Shown: positions 32,494 to 40,265 of the stretch, piece by piece
How the letters are laid out: the number at the start of each line of letters is the position of its first letter
How positions within the stretch are numbered: position 1 is the stretch's first letter
From: Bin22 sp034428635
GTDB taxonomy: Bacteria; Chloroflexota; Dehalococcoidia; Lucifugimonadales; UBA3495
Direction: 5' to 3'
DNA length: 61,824 nt
Assembly: GCA_034428635.1 (NCBI GenBank)
Contig: DAOUHR010000170.1
Span: 1-61,824, forward strand
Made by a program: the position numbers and the translations under genes
The notes under the pieces: model-generated
What the model saw: only the letters and a program-made list of their open reading frames with translations
Told to the model about the DNA's origin: nothing
Databases searched by the model: none

Positions 32494-33864
32494 CTAGTCG
32501 CCGGCCGCCGGCATGACCGCCGGCTCAACAGCCTGGTATCGGGATGAGTACTTCTTTTCCTTGATCGAAAAGGCGAACACCGAAGCCGGGAACAACATCA
32601 GACCCGCTATCAGGAAGGGGACCGTATAGGAACCGGTCAGGTCAAACAGTTCCCCCGCGGCCCAGATGCTGATAAAACTGCCAAGAGCGTGGATCATGAA
32701 GGCCACGCCGGATATGGTGCCGAGGGCCCGCACGCCGTAAACGTCGGCAATCAGCGCGGTGGTCAGCGGCGCCGTGGCAATCCAGGAAACCCCGGCCACG
32801 ATGGCAAAGATAAGCAACGCTCCGGCGCCCAAGCCCAGGAATTCAACCCCGGCCAGCATGAGCATGTAAGCCGAACCCCGTACAAAGTAGACTATCGCCA
32901 GCATGTTCTTCCGGCTGAACTTGTCAGACAGGATGCCCGCGCCGATGCTGCCCACCACGTTCAGTCCCATCATCAGGGCAAAGATGAAAGAAGCCAACAA
33001 GGCCCCATTCATCTGGAACCATAATACTGAGACTTCAGATTGTTCTGTGAGGCCTAATGAGTTCGCAAAGGGGAGGAAGTGCACGGACAGCACCGCAGTG
33101 GTGTAACCGCAGGCAAAGTAGGCAATGGTCATCTGCCAGAAAGGCATAGAGCGGAAGCACTCGGCCCACCGATCCGTGTCCAGCATTCCGGCTATCCGGT
33201 TTATGCCGGATCCGGACGAATTACCCACCGGGTCTTCGTCACCGTCCGGGCTCAGACCCATATCCTTGGGGTCATCCTTCAGGAAGAAGAAGGCCAGCGG
33301 CACCGACAGGGCCAGCACGGCCACGCCGAAGGCGATCCAGGTTATCCGCCAGTTGGTGGACTGGAGCAGGTACATACCCAGGGGGACCAGAAGGAGGCCG
33401 CCGGCCGACAGACCGGCCGCGTTGAGGCCCACCACCGTGGCACGCCGCCGACGGAACCAGCGGGAAAGCAGGGTTCCGGTGTTGTTCAGGGACATTCCGC
33501 TGAGGGCGATGGACGAGACCACGCCGAACATGAAAATGAGGAAAAGGTAGTGGAAGGTGAGGCTCAACGCCACGGTAGCCACGCCAAAGACGGCGATGCT
33601 GGCCACAATGATCCTGCGACCGCCGAACCGGTCCAGCAACTGGCCCATGAAGGGTTGGGTGATGCCGTTAACCAGGAAACCCAGGGCCGCGGCAAAGGAA
33701 ATTGTCCCCCGGCTCCACTCGAACTCTTCGCTCATGGGGAGAACGAAGATGCCGAAGCTGTTGCGGGCCCCGTTGGTTACAAAGGCCACGAAAATGCAGG
33801 TGGCAACGATATACCAGCCATAGAATACCGGTTTCCGCTCTCTCGTTGCGCCTTCTGCCGCCAT
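32494..33864 (-). CDS. MFS transporter (monocarboxylate/oxalate-formate-antiporter-like)
   Basis: This is a 456-residue major facilitator protein with 12 predicted helices. RKPVFYGWYIVATCIFVAF at the start and the RNSFGIFVLPMSEEFEWSRG segment are typical of the monocarboxylate/OFA-like branch. GQLLDRFGGRR near residue 76-86 is the MFS loop 2-3 motif. A long central loop follows helix 6 (GLSPDGDEDPVG). ATG 33864 was chosen; the frame is open to 33903 with a GTG start. The substrate is probably an organic anion, by analogy only. Confidence 0.88.
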   Translation of the reverse strand: MAAEGATRERKPVFYGWYIVATCIFVAFVTNGARNSFGIFVLPMSEEFEWSRGTISFAAALGFLVNGITQPFMGQLLDRFGGRRIIVASIAVFGVATVALSLTFHYLFLIFMFGVVSSIALSGMSLNNTGTLLSRWFRRRRATVVGLNAAGLSAGGLLLVPLGMYLLQSTNWRITWIAFGVAVLALSVPLAFFFLKDDPKDMGLSPDGDEDPVGNSSGSGINRIAGMLDTDRWAECFRSMPFWQMTIAYFACGYTTAVLSVHFLPFANSLGLTEQSEVSVLWFQMNGALLASFIFALMMGLNVVGSIGAGILSDKFSRKNMLAIVYFVRGSAYMLMLAGVEFLGLGAGALLIFAIVAGVSWIATAPLTTALIADVYGVRALGTISGVAFMIHALGSFISIWAAGELFDLTGSYTVPFLIAGLMLFPASVFAFSIKEKKYSSRYQAVEPAVMPAAGD

Positions 33865-33977
33865 CGTTACCGCCAGCTTTGGAGTTAAAGGGCAAGTATA
33901 CACCCTTTTGTAAGAATGTTTATTGCGCGCATTTGCCAGGAACCTTTCACAGTTGAGGAGTTGTCCCTCAACTCCGG

Positions 33978-34000
33978 CCCCTCACCCGCTGGGTGAGGGG
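33978..34000. repeat. CCCCTCACCC/GGGTGAGGGG hairpin
   Basis: Perfect 10-bp arms around GCT, followed further on by CTCTCCCCTCTCC-type sequence (34084-34110). It looks like a dispersed intergenic repeat. The gap 33905-34302 otherwise holds the palindrome at 34191 and no gene. Confidence 0.6.
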
Positions 34001-34190
34001 TGATCTTCCCTGATGGCGTCTGCTTCCACGTTGCTTGCGCTGACATTGAAGAAATAATCACCTCCCACCCTCTTGCGGAGTAGTCTCTCCCCTCTCCTTA
34101 ACGGGAAAGGGCAAGGGTTGAGGGCATTCCCTTAGTTTTCGGGCAATTTAACTTACCAGTGGTCGCCGTTTGCATTCCTGATTGGCTGAG

Positions 34191-34212
34191 TTCTATTGAG
34201 AACTCAATAGAA
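34191..34212. promoter_or_regulatory. Perfect 22-bp palindrome, candidate operator
   Basis: TTCTATTGAG and CTCAATAGAA are separated by AA. A third half-site CTCAATAG occurs at 34223-34230 after a TTTTT run. It lies about 90 bases upstream of the Asp-box propeller gene. It could bind a dimeric regulator or, with the TTTTT, act as a weak terminator. Confidence 0.5.
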
Positions 34213-34302
34213 TAGGTTTTTCCTCAATAGTCCGACCCTTCTTTTTGGTTCCGGTTGCCTTATAATCCAGGCATAAACCAAATCGGCAGCAGGAGAAGAA
34301 AT

Positions 34303-35298
34303 ATGAGCGCAGAAAAGACCATCTACGTCGGCATGCACGACGGTGTCTGTGCCGTCACCAGCGATGACGGCGGAAAGTCGTGGCGGCAGGGTCCGGTCAC
34401 TTCCCTGCCCCACGCTGCGGCGAGGCTGGCGGCCAGCCCCGTAAATCCCAGCAGGGCCTACCTGGCAGCTTACGAGGCGGGCGTCTACCGCACGGATGAC
34501 GGGGGGAAGACCTGGACTCACCTGGACTCTTATCCTTCAGACTACGCTCACAGCGTGCTGGCCCACCCCACCCAGGGAGACACCCTCCTGGTGGGCAGCG
34601 AGCCGGCTACGGTGTACCACTCCGAAGACGGCGGCGATACCTGGGTCGAACTGGAAGGCTTCACCCAGGTGCCCGAATCGGTGGACTGGAGCTTTCACGC
34701 CCCCACCCGCGAATCCCACGTGCGGGACCTGCGGGTTGCCCCCGACGACCCCGACCGGCTTTACGCCGGCATCGAGGTGGGCGGGATGGTCCGTTCCGGC
34801 GACGGGGGTCGGAGCTGGCAGCAACTGCCGGGACTCAACGACGACATTCACTGCGTGGCCCTTAGCGACGACCGGCCCGGCAGCGTCTACGTCGCCACCG
34901 CCCGGGCCCCGTACCGTTCCAGCGACGGGGGCAGCAACTGGGAGCTGATTAACGACGGTCTCGACCGCCGGTACACGCTCCACATCGCTCCGGCTCCCGA
35001 CGACGCCAGCTTGGTGCTGGTAACGGTCTCGGAGAACGCGCGGCGGCTCAATCCCCTGTTCTACCGCTCCACCAACGGCGGCGACAGCTGGCAGCTGGTG
35101 GACAATGTGGGGCAGGGCACCGAGCCCGCGGAGATGGTCGTGGCCTTTGAATGGGACCCGTCGGAACCCAACCGGGTTTATGCCGGCGCCGACGGGGGCC
35201 AACTCTACCAGAGCGCCGACCGGGGCGTAACCTGGGAGGAACTGCCGGTACGTCTACCATCGGTAGCGGTGGGGGCCCTGGCCGTAGGCCGAAATTAG
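34303..35298 (+). CDS. Asp-box (BNR-repeat) beta-propeller protein
   Basis: This 331-residue protein is made of repeated Asp-boxes S-x-D-G-G-x-(S/T/N)-W, at about residues 22-29, 65-72, 109-116, 163-170, 221-228, 268-275 and a final DRGVTW. This indicates a 6-7-bladed propeller of the sialidase/Vps10/YCF48-like type, without the arginine triad needed for sialidase activity that I could identify. No signal peptide is seen. ATG 34303 follows CAGGAGAAGAAAT; the open frame from 34255 lacks a ribosome site. The role is unknown; a binding scaffold is likely. Confidence 0.82.
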   Translation: MSAEKTIYVGMHDGVCAVTSDDGGKSWRQGPVTSLPHAAARLAASPVNPSRAYLAAYEAGVYRTDDGGKTWTHLDSYPSDYAHSVLAHPTQGDTLLVGSEPATVYHSEDGGDTWVELEGFTQVPESVDWSFHAPTRESHVRDLRVAPDDPDRLYAGIEVGGMVRSGDGGRSWQQLPGLNDDIHCVALSDDRPGSVYVATARAPYRSSDGGSNWELINDGLDRRYTLHIAPAPDDASLVLVTVSENARRLNPLFYRSTNGGDSWQLVDNVGQGTEPAEMVVAFEWDPSEPNRVYAGADGGQLYQSADRGVTWEELPVRLPSVAVGALAVGRN

Positions 35299-35330
35299 GG
35301 CATCAGCGGGCAATTGCCGAGGGACAGAGC

Positions 35331-35360
35331 TTATCGGGCTGCCAAATGGCAGCCCGATAA
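35331..35360. terminator. Bidirectional hairpin terminator
   Basis: TTATCGGGCTGCCA (35331-35344) and TGGCAGCCCGATAA (35347-35360) form a perfect 14-bp stem with a two-base gap. It lies between the convergent propeller and Fur-family genes; short U-runs are lacking on both sides. Confidence 0.6.
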
Positions 35361-35448
35361 CTGTTCAGGAGGTGTTTTGCCGACCACAGACTTGTCTGTC
35401 CCGACGAACTCGTGCGCCGGCGCGAACAGTGGGAGGGGAATCCGGTGG

Positions 35449-35874
35449 CTACCCCTTCAGGCAGGTCTCGCAGTTGACGTAGAACTCGAACCTGTGCCCC
35501 ACTATTTCACCGGGGATCTGTTCACTCAGGGCCCGCATCAGGTTTTCGATGTTGGTGGCGCGGAACTCGCCCACATTGCCGCATTTCACGCAGATGGTGT
35601 GGTGGTGGTGCTCCACGCTGGACAGGCTGTACCTGGGGGCGCCGTCCAGCATGTTCAGCCGGCACAGCACCCCCGCATTCAGCAGCAGCTTGACGGTCCT
35701 GAAGACGGTGGCCCGGCCGACCTGCGGAAGCTCGTTGCTGATTTCTTCGGCGGTGAACCCTTCCCTTTTCCCTTCAAGCAACTCGATAATGGCCCGCCTG
35801 GGAGCAGTGGCCCGGTAACCCCGGTTTTCCAGGATGGACATTATTTCAGTGCGAGTAGTCAGTGGCGACGTCAT
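35449..35874 (-). CDS. Fur-family metal regulator (probably Zur-like)
   Basis: This protein of about 141 residues from ATG 35874 has a winged helix with RATAPRRAIIELLEGKREGFTAEEI near residues 22-46 and QVGRATVFRTVKLLLNAGVLCR (recognition helix) near 51-72. HHHHTICVKCGNVGEF near 89-104 provides the His cluster and first CxxC, and the C-terminal CETC provides the second structural-zinc pair. The open frame goes to 35940, but residues before MTSPL do not fit the family. It is divergent from a zinc/manganese-type ABC transporter, so zinc-responsive repression of that operon is likely; Fur or Mur specificity cannot be excluded. Confidence 0.88.
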   Translation of the reverse strand: MTSPLTTRTEIMSILENRGYRATAPRRAIIELLEGKREGFTAEEISNELPQVGRATVFRTVKLLLNAGVLCRLNMLDGAPRYSLSSVEHHHHTICVKCGNVGEFRATNIENLMRALSEQIPGEIVGHRFEFYVNCETCLKG

Positions 35875-36112
35875 TGCACTTTTCACATTGCCTGCCCCGA
35901 ATTTGGCCCCAGCAGGCTCCCTTAAGGCTGATATTAGCAACCGCGATATCCACCGTCAACTGCTCGGTTAAGTGAGGTATTCTCTTACAGTTGCAGTTTC
36001 ACCAAATCCGCACTCCGGCAGCACCCGAGTCTTTCTGCTCTATACGTCAAGTAATCCTTCCCTCCTTCACGGTTGCCCGCCTGATATGAGGCGTAGTTGC
36101 CCCTCTCTTTCT

Positions 36113-36141
36113 TTGATGCAACCTGTCATTCTATGTATAAT
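36113..36141 (+). promoter_or_regulatory. Sigma-70-type promoter of the metal ABC operon
   Basis: TTGATG (36113-36118), a 17-bp spacer, and TATAAT (36136-36141). Transcription would start near 36148. This is the best consensus promoter I see in the window, and it faces the ABC transporter genes. Confidence 0.7.
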
Positions 36142-36150
36142 CAATTGCAG

Positions 36151-36173
36151 GCAGGCAACAATGCCTTGCCTGC
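36151..36173. promoter_or_regulatory. Inverted repeat at the transcription start, candidate Fur/Zur operator
   Basis: GCAGGCAA (36151-36158) and TTGCCTGC (36166-36173) are perfect arms with a 7-base spacer, placed right at the predicted start of the ABC operon and facing the divergent Fur-family gene. Binding by that regulator is inferred from position; the arms do not match the E. coli Fur or Zur consensus exactly. Confidence 0.5.
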
Positions 36174-36188
36174 TGGGCCTACCAATAT

Positions 36189-36223
36189 GCCCATAATATG
36201 GAGTTTTAATCCCTGTTATGGGC
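36189..36223 (+). promoter_or_regulatory. Leader hairpin with T-rich tail, possible attenuator
   Basis: GCCCATAA pairs with TTATGGGC around a 19-base loop and is followed by CTTATTTTAG. It lies in the 5' leader of the ABC operon, about 85 bases before its first start codon. Confidence 0.4.
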
Positions 36224-36308
36224 CTTATTTTAGTCGCCGGCGCATGAGCAGGACCCCCGAGATTGCAGGCGCCAAGAGCCGGCGCAGCCTGACCTTGGAG
36301 AACCGCCT

Positions 36309-37085
36309 GTGAAGACCCAGCCAGCCATAACAGTTTCCGACGTTACCGTGGAACGGGACGGCTTCCGCGCCCTTTTCAACGTCAACTTCCACATAGGGCC
36401 GGGCAACCTGGTGGGAGTCGTTGGACCAAATGGCGCCGGCAAAAGCACCCTGTTCGAAGCCATAGTCGGCGCACTGCCCCTGGCCAGGGGAACGGTGGAA
36501 TTGCACGGGATTGAAGGTCGCACCGGCGGTCTGGCCTACGTCCCTCAGCGCGACAACATCAACCTGCGGTTCCCCGCCACCGTCTACGACGTGGTAATGA
36601 TGGGCCGCTACTGCCACCTGGGCCTGTTCAAGTTGAAAGGCAGGAAAGATCGCGAGATTGTCCGAGCCTGCCTGGAACGGGTGGGCCTGTGGGAACGCCG
36701 TGATGCTCTGATTGAAGAGAACTCCGGCGGGCAGCGGCAGCGGGTCTTCATCGCCCGCGCCCTGGCCCAGGAAGCCAGCATCATCCTGCTGGACGAGGCC
36801 TTCAGCGGGGTGGATGTTGGCGCACAGGAGGGCATTATCCAGGTGCTTCAGTCGCTGCGCGACGAGGGCAAAGTGGTGATGCTGGCCACTCACGATCTAA
36901 CCAACCTGGCCGAGCGCTTCGACCAGATTATCTGCATTAACCGCCACATCTGCGCCTATGGCCCGCCCGCGGAGGCCTTCACGCCCGAGGTGATGGAGGA
37001 ACTATACGGTGCCCACGGCATGGTGCTGGCCCACACCCACGCCGGCGGCGAGACCCACATAGCAACCCACATGCCCCATGATTGA
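36309..37085 (+). CDS. Metal (Zn/Mn/Fe) ABC transporter ATP-binding protein
   Basis: This 258-residue ABC ATPase of the ZnuC/MntB type has Walker A GPNGAGKST (39-47), a PQRDNINLRFP segment near 78, the signature ENSGGQRQR near 137 (Asn for Leu at the first signature position) and Walker B IILLDEAFSG near 158. The C-terminus is His-rich (HTHAGGETHIATHMPH), which may bind metal. The start codon is GTG at 36309 with GGAG at proper spacing. It overlaps the permease gene by eight bases. No periplasmic binding-protein gene is adjacent. Confidence 0.9.
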   Translation: MKTQPAITVSDVTVERDGFRALFNVNFHIGPGNLVGVVGPNGAGKSTLFEAIVGALPLARGTVELHGIEGRTGGLAYVPQRDNINLRFPATVYDVVMMGRYCHLGLFKLKGRKDREIVRACLERVGLWERRDALIEENSGGQRQRVFIARALAQEASIILLDEAFSGVDVGAQEGIIQVLQSLRDEGKVVMLATHDLTNLAERFDQIICINRHICAYGPPAEAFTPEVMEELYGAHGMVLAHTHAGGETHIATHMPHD

Positions 37086-37920
37086 TTTCTTTGTTGGACC
37101 CTTCCAGTACTCCTTCATGCTCCGGGCCCTGATCGTTTCAGCCCTTGTGGGGTTCCTGCTGCCTGTGGTCGGCGCCTACATCATCACCCGGGGCCGGGCC
37201 TTCATGACCGATGCCCTGGCCCATTCGATCGTTGCTCCCGTCGCCGTGGCGTCCCTGGTGGGCTTCACGTCTTACGTCACCGCCGTCCCCGGCGGCATTG
37301 CCATTGCGATGCTGATGGGTTTCCTCAGCCGCCAGACGGGCATCAGCGACGACACTTCCATTGGAGTGGTCTTCGCCGGCATGTTTGCGCTGGGCCTGAT
37401 AATTCTCTCCATCAGCGTGGACGTGAACCCCGGGCGCGCCGTCAACATCGAGGACCTGCTGTTGGGCCAGGTGCTGGGCGTAACTCAAACCGACGTCCTG
37501 ATATCACTGGTCCTCACCGCGGCGGTGGCTGCGGGCGTTTTCCTGTTCCACCGGCACCTGGTCTACACCACCTTCGACCCGTTGGGCGCACGGGTGGCGG
37601 GCGTGAAGACCTCCCTGGTCGAATACCTGTTGCTGGCCCTGTTGGCCGTAGTGATTGTCATAGGCCTGTCCGCCGCCGGCATTGTCCTGGTGATGGCCAT
37701 GCTGGTCATACCGTCGGCCGCCGCCTATCTGCTGGCCCGCCGGTTCACCGGGGTGATCCTGCTGGGCGCTTTTATCGGCGTGGTTTCGGCCGTGGCGGGA
37801 CTGTATCTTTCCTTCTATGCCAACTGGCCCTCAGGGCCGGCCATGGCGCTGGTGGCGTCCCTGATTTTCGGCTTAGCCACCGTACATAAGCGGGCCTTCC
37901 CGGTGAAGGCTGATGAGTAA
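37078..37920 (+). CDS. Metal ABC transporter permease (ZnuB/MntC family)
   Basis: This is a 280-residue membrane protein with about 8 helices. RGRAFMTDALAHSIVAPVAVA (near residues 40-60) and DDTSIGVVFAGMFALGLIIL (near 90-110) are typical ABC-3 permease segments. GLSAAGIVLVMAMLVIPSAAAYLLARR near 200 is also characteristic. It is coupled to the ATPase gene by overlap. With the ATPase and a missing binding protein it would import zinc, manganese or iron. Confidence 0.9.
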   Translation: MIDFFVGPFQYSFMLRALIVSALVGFLLPVVGAYIITRGRAFMTDALAHSIVAPVAVASLVGFTSYVTAVPGGIAIAMLMGFLSRQTGISDDTSIGVVFAGMFALGLIILSISVDVNPGRAVNIEDLLLGQVLGVTQTDVLISLVLTAAVAAGVFLFHRHLVYTTFDPLGARVAGVKTSLVEYLLLALLAVVIVIGLSAAGIVLVMAMLVIPSAAAYLLARRFTGVILLGAFIGVVSAVAGLYLSFYANWPSGPAMALVASLIFGLATVHKRAFPVKADE

Positions 37921-37955
37921 GGGACGACACGGTTCAGTTGGACTCATCAGGTAAG

Positions 37956-37978
37956 GGGGCGGGTTTGAAACCCGCCCC
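37956..37978. repeat. GGGGCGGGTTT/AAACCCGCCCC palindrome
   Basis: Perfect 11-bp arms around one G, followed by CCTAC-type sequence (GCCCCTAC end) as in the other palindrome families. It may double as a terminator for the ABC operon. The gap 37921-38145 shows no gene. Confidence 0.75.
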
Positions 37979-38145
37979 TACTTGCTGCAAGCCAACCAAG
38001 TCTGAACGCCGCTGGCTGATTTGGCATTCCTTGAACGGTGGCTTTAGTTCCCTTCGCCTTGAGGCTGTCGAAGGACCATTTCCTAATGATTTGACAAGCC
38101 CCAAGGGCATATCCTGCTTATCCATCAAGACAGCTTGGCAGCCTG

Positions 38146-39615
38146 CTAGACGTTTTTCCAGAAGAAAAGCCTGTGCCGTGGAGAGAGATTCCTGCCCAGA
38201 AATCCTTCGAGGCTGGCGCGATGCAGGACCGTTCTTGACCCGCCGCTGGCATCTTCGTCAATCAGGGTGGAAGGCACGTCCTCCCAGTCAAAGCCGCGGC
38301 GGCCGAAGGCATCCCGCTGCTCCAGCACGATCACCCGTTGCCCGTCAATCAGCCACCCGTTTGGGGCCTCGCCTTCCTTCTTTATGAGGGCTGAGGGCCG
38401 GAGCAGGTCGTTCAGTCGCGCCCGGACACGGTCGTAACGCTTTTCCGCATAGCCCAGCCAGGTCTGGGCCTGGCACCATTGCGGCGTGCTGGCGTAACCG
38501 CCGCACTCGGTCAGTATCCCACTCAAGACGCCAGAGGATAGAGAGAGCCAGTCCTGCGGCAGGTTGTCCTCCTTGAGACGTTCCATTGTATCGACGAGAT
38601 AACGGCGGTAGAGGTGCCCGGTGAGACCCTCTCGCACACCCTGGATGCGGCTGTGCAATCGCTGCCTGAGTTCCTCCTGGTGGGGAGGCAATGCCGTGGT
38701 GGTGTAGATCATCAGGCTGCGCTTGACGATCTCATCGGGAAAGGCGGTGGGTTCGGCATTCATGGACAGGACAAACCCGGGGTATTCCTCCACGGGCGGG
38801 GGAAGTTCGTCCTTGATAATGTCGCGGCCGTGGTTTGAGAAAGCGCGCCGCCCAATGTCGTCGAACACGACAGGAAAACGTTTGTAGGACTGCTGCAACC
38901 TGCGAAGACGGCCAGCGGTGAAGCTGCTCTTGTCCACCGTGTTAACCCTGCCGAACATGGAAGTCATCAGGGTATCCACCAGCGTGGTCTTGCCGCAGTT
39001 GGACTTGCCGAACACGATGGCGAAGGAGGGATAGCGGACCACGTCGGCGCCCAGCAGCAGGGCCCTGGAACGCATGTCGCAGATAAAGGGGGAAAAGTAG
39101 AACCAGGACCAGAGGATGAAGTAATCCCGCTGGAGGCGCGCCACGTCGCCCTCAAAGGCCCCGTCGTAATTGTTGAAATATTCGACCATCAGCCTGGCGT
39201 CGGCTGCCACCTTTTCGGGCATCCATTCAAGGGCAAACTCTTCCCCGGACAGGATTGCCTTCTCGTCGGCGCGGTTGATGGTAAAGTACCGGTTGTCTGA
39301 ATCTTCGGCGGACTTCACCAGCTTGATGCGGCTGATTTCCCGCTTCACCTGGGGCGTTATCTGCTGCTTTCCGTTGCGGAAGGGCGGCGGCGCCGCCGCG
39401 ACGTGGGGACTAATGGCAGCGGCGACCCTTTCAATGCGCTGTACCTGAATGGGAAAACTGGTAACACTTGCCTCGTCCGCCGGGCGGTCAATGACCAGGG
39501 TGGATGCCTGGTCTGCAACGGCAGGCACTTCTTCAATCTCGATTTCGGCTGTTACGATTCGTTCGGAAGGCAGAGGTATTTCATCGGAAGCCGAGTCCCT
39601 GATGGCCTGGTACAT
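38146..39615 (-). CDS. P-loop ATPase part of a stop-interrupted PLD-ATPase gene
   Basis: The frame encodes 489 residues from ATG 39615, but that ATG has no ribosome site, and the same frame continues upstream for 26 codons (AFSGTQPETLVKFDDDPAAW region) to a single TAA at 39694-39696. The ATPase core has Walker A VFGKSNCGKTTLVD near residue 204, Walker B FPVVFDDIG near 248, a sensor-like LSMNAEP near 286 and an Arg near KRSLMIY. This is like D5/SF3-type replicative ATPases of mobile elements. A winged-helix-like C-terminal region follows. The N-terminal 90 residues are a flexible linker. Function unknown; a nucleic-acid motor fused to a nuclease is likely. Confidence 0.7.
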   Translation of the reverse strand: MYQAIRDSASDEIPLPSERIVTAEIEIEEVPAVADQASTLVIDRPADEASVTSFPIQVQRIERVAAAISPHVAAAPPPFRNGKQQITPQVKREISRIKLVKSAEDSDNRYFTINRADEKAILSGEEFALEWMPEKVAADARLMVEYFNNYDGAFEGDVARLQRDYFILWSWFYFSPFICDMRSRALLLGADVVRYPSFAIVFGKSNCGKTTLVDTLMTSMFGRVNTVDKSSFTAGRLRRLQQSYKRFPVVFDDIGRRAFSNHGRDIIKDELPPPVEEYPGFVLSMNAEPTAFPDEIVKRSLMIYTTTALPPHQEELRQRLHSRIQGVREGLTGHLYRRYLVDTMERLKEDNLPQDWLSLSSGVLSGILTECGGYASTPQWCQAQTWLGYAEKRYDRVRARLNDLLRPSALIKKEGEAPNGWLIDGQRVIVLEQRDAFGRRGFDWEDVPSTLIDEDASGGSRTVLHRASLEGFLGRNLSPRHRLFFWKNV

Positions 39616-39693
39616 GCGGGAATAATGGGCCCAGGCAGCCGGGTCATCGTCGAACTTGACCAGGGTTTCGGGCTGCGTGCCGGAGAAGGCCCT

Positions 39694-39696
39694 TTA
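39694..39696 (-). pseudogene. In-frame TAA splitting the PLD-ATPase gene (38146-40206)
   Basis: On the minus strand the sequence reads ...GGC TCG GCC AAC CTG TCC TAA AGG GCC TTC TCC GGC..., translating GSANLS-stop-RAFSG. Homologous PLD proteins usually continue GSANLS-x-RAFSG without interruption, so one base change (for example from GAA or CAA) explains the stop. Both halves are in the same frame and would make one protein of about 686 residues. Options: a decayed gene, a sequencing error, or stop readthrough. Confidence 0.7.
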
Positions 39697-40206
39697 GGAC
39701 AGGTTGGCCGAGCCTACCACCACCCGGTTCCGGCCGTCAGCCCGGTTTTCCAGGAGGTAGAGCTTGGCGTGGGCAACCTGCTGGCGCAGGACCCGGAAGG
39801 ATGCTCTGCCCGCTTGGACCTCTGACAGAATGTAGGCATGCCGGCGGTCCGACAGTCCCATAATGGCGGCCCGGGTATCGCCTACAGCCACTCTCTGGAA
39901 AGCGAGAACATCCTTGATATCCCTGAGGGTGGCCTCGCAGCCGAATACGCATTCAAATGACGCAAACTGAAACTCGTCCAGCATCTTCACTATGGCCGGG
40001 ATGCTGGCGGAATAGGTCAGGACTCGAATGGAATCGAAGCCCTGGAAAAGCCCCCAATCGAATTTGGTCTCCTCCACAAAGCGAGCGTCGACGACCCGCA
40101 GGCCCGAACCATCGTCCAGGGCAAATCCGGCCTGAGTACTCCCCTCAGTGTTCTTCCCCAATGTGTTTCCAAACAGGTCTTGCATCATAGTCCCTTGAAA
40201 GTACAT
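39694..40206 (-). CDS. PLD-like nuclease part of the stop-interrupted PLD-ATPase gene
   Basis: The 170-residue frame ends exactly inside the PLD active-site motif: HAKLYLLENRADGRNRVVVG (His and Lys of the HxK motif, about residues 145-147), then SANLS and the TAA stop. Single-HKD nucleases of this kind (Nuc, NgoFVII, BfiI types) act as dimers on DNA. The N-terminal 45 residues and IRVLTYSASIP near 60 fit a PLD-fold start. ATG 40206 is almost in contact with GGAGGGG; ATG 40185, behind AAGGGA, may be the true start. Downstream sequence in the same frame completes the domain after the stop. Confidence 0.65.
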   Translation of the reverse strand: MYFQGTMMQDLFGNTLGKNTEGSTQAGFALDDGSGLRVVDARFVEETKFDWGLFQGFDSIRVLTYSASIPAIVKMLDEFQFASFECVFGCEATLRDIKDVLAFQRVAVGDTRAAIMGLSDRRHAYILSEVQAGRASFRVLRQQVAHAKLYLLENRADGRNRVVVGSANLS

Positions 40207-40265
40207 CCCCTCCGACCGGAGAGTCGAAGGGGACTATTGGCACAAGATAATGGCCCGGGAGCGGC

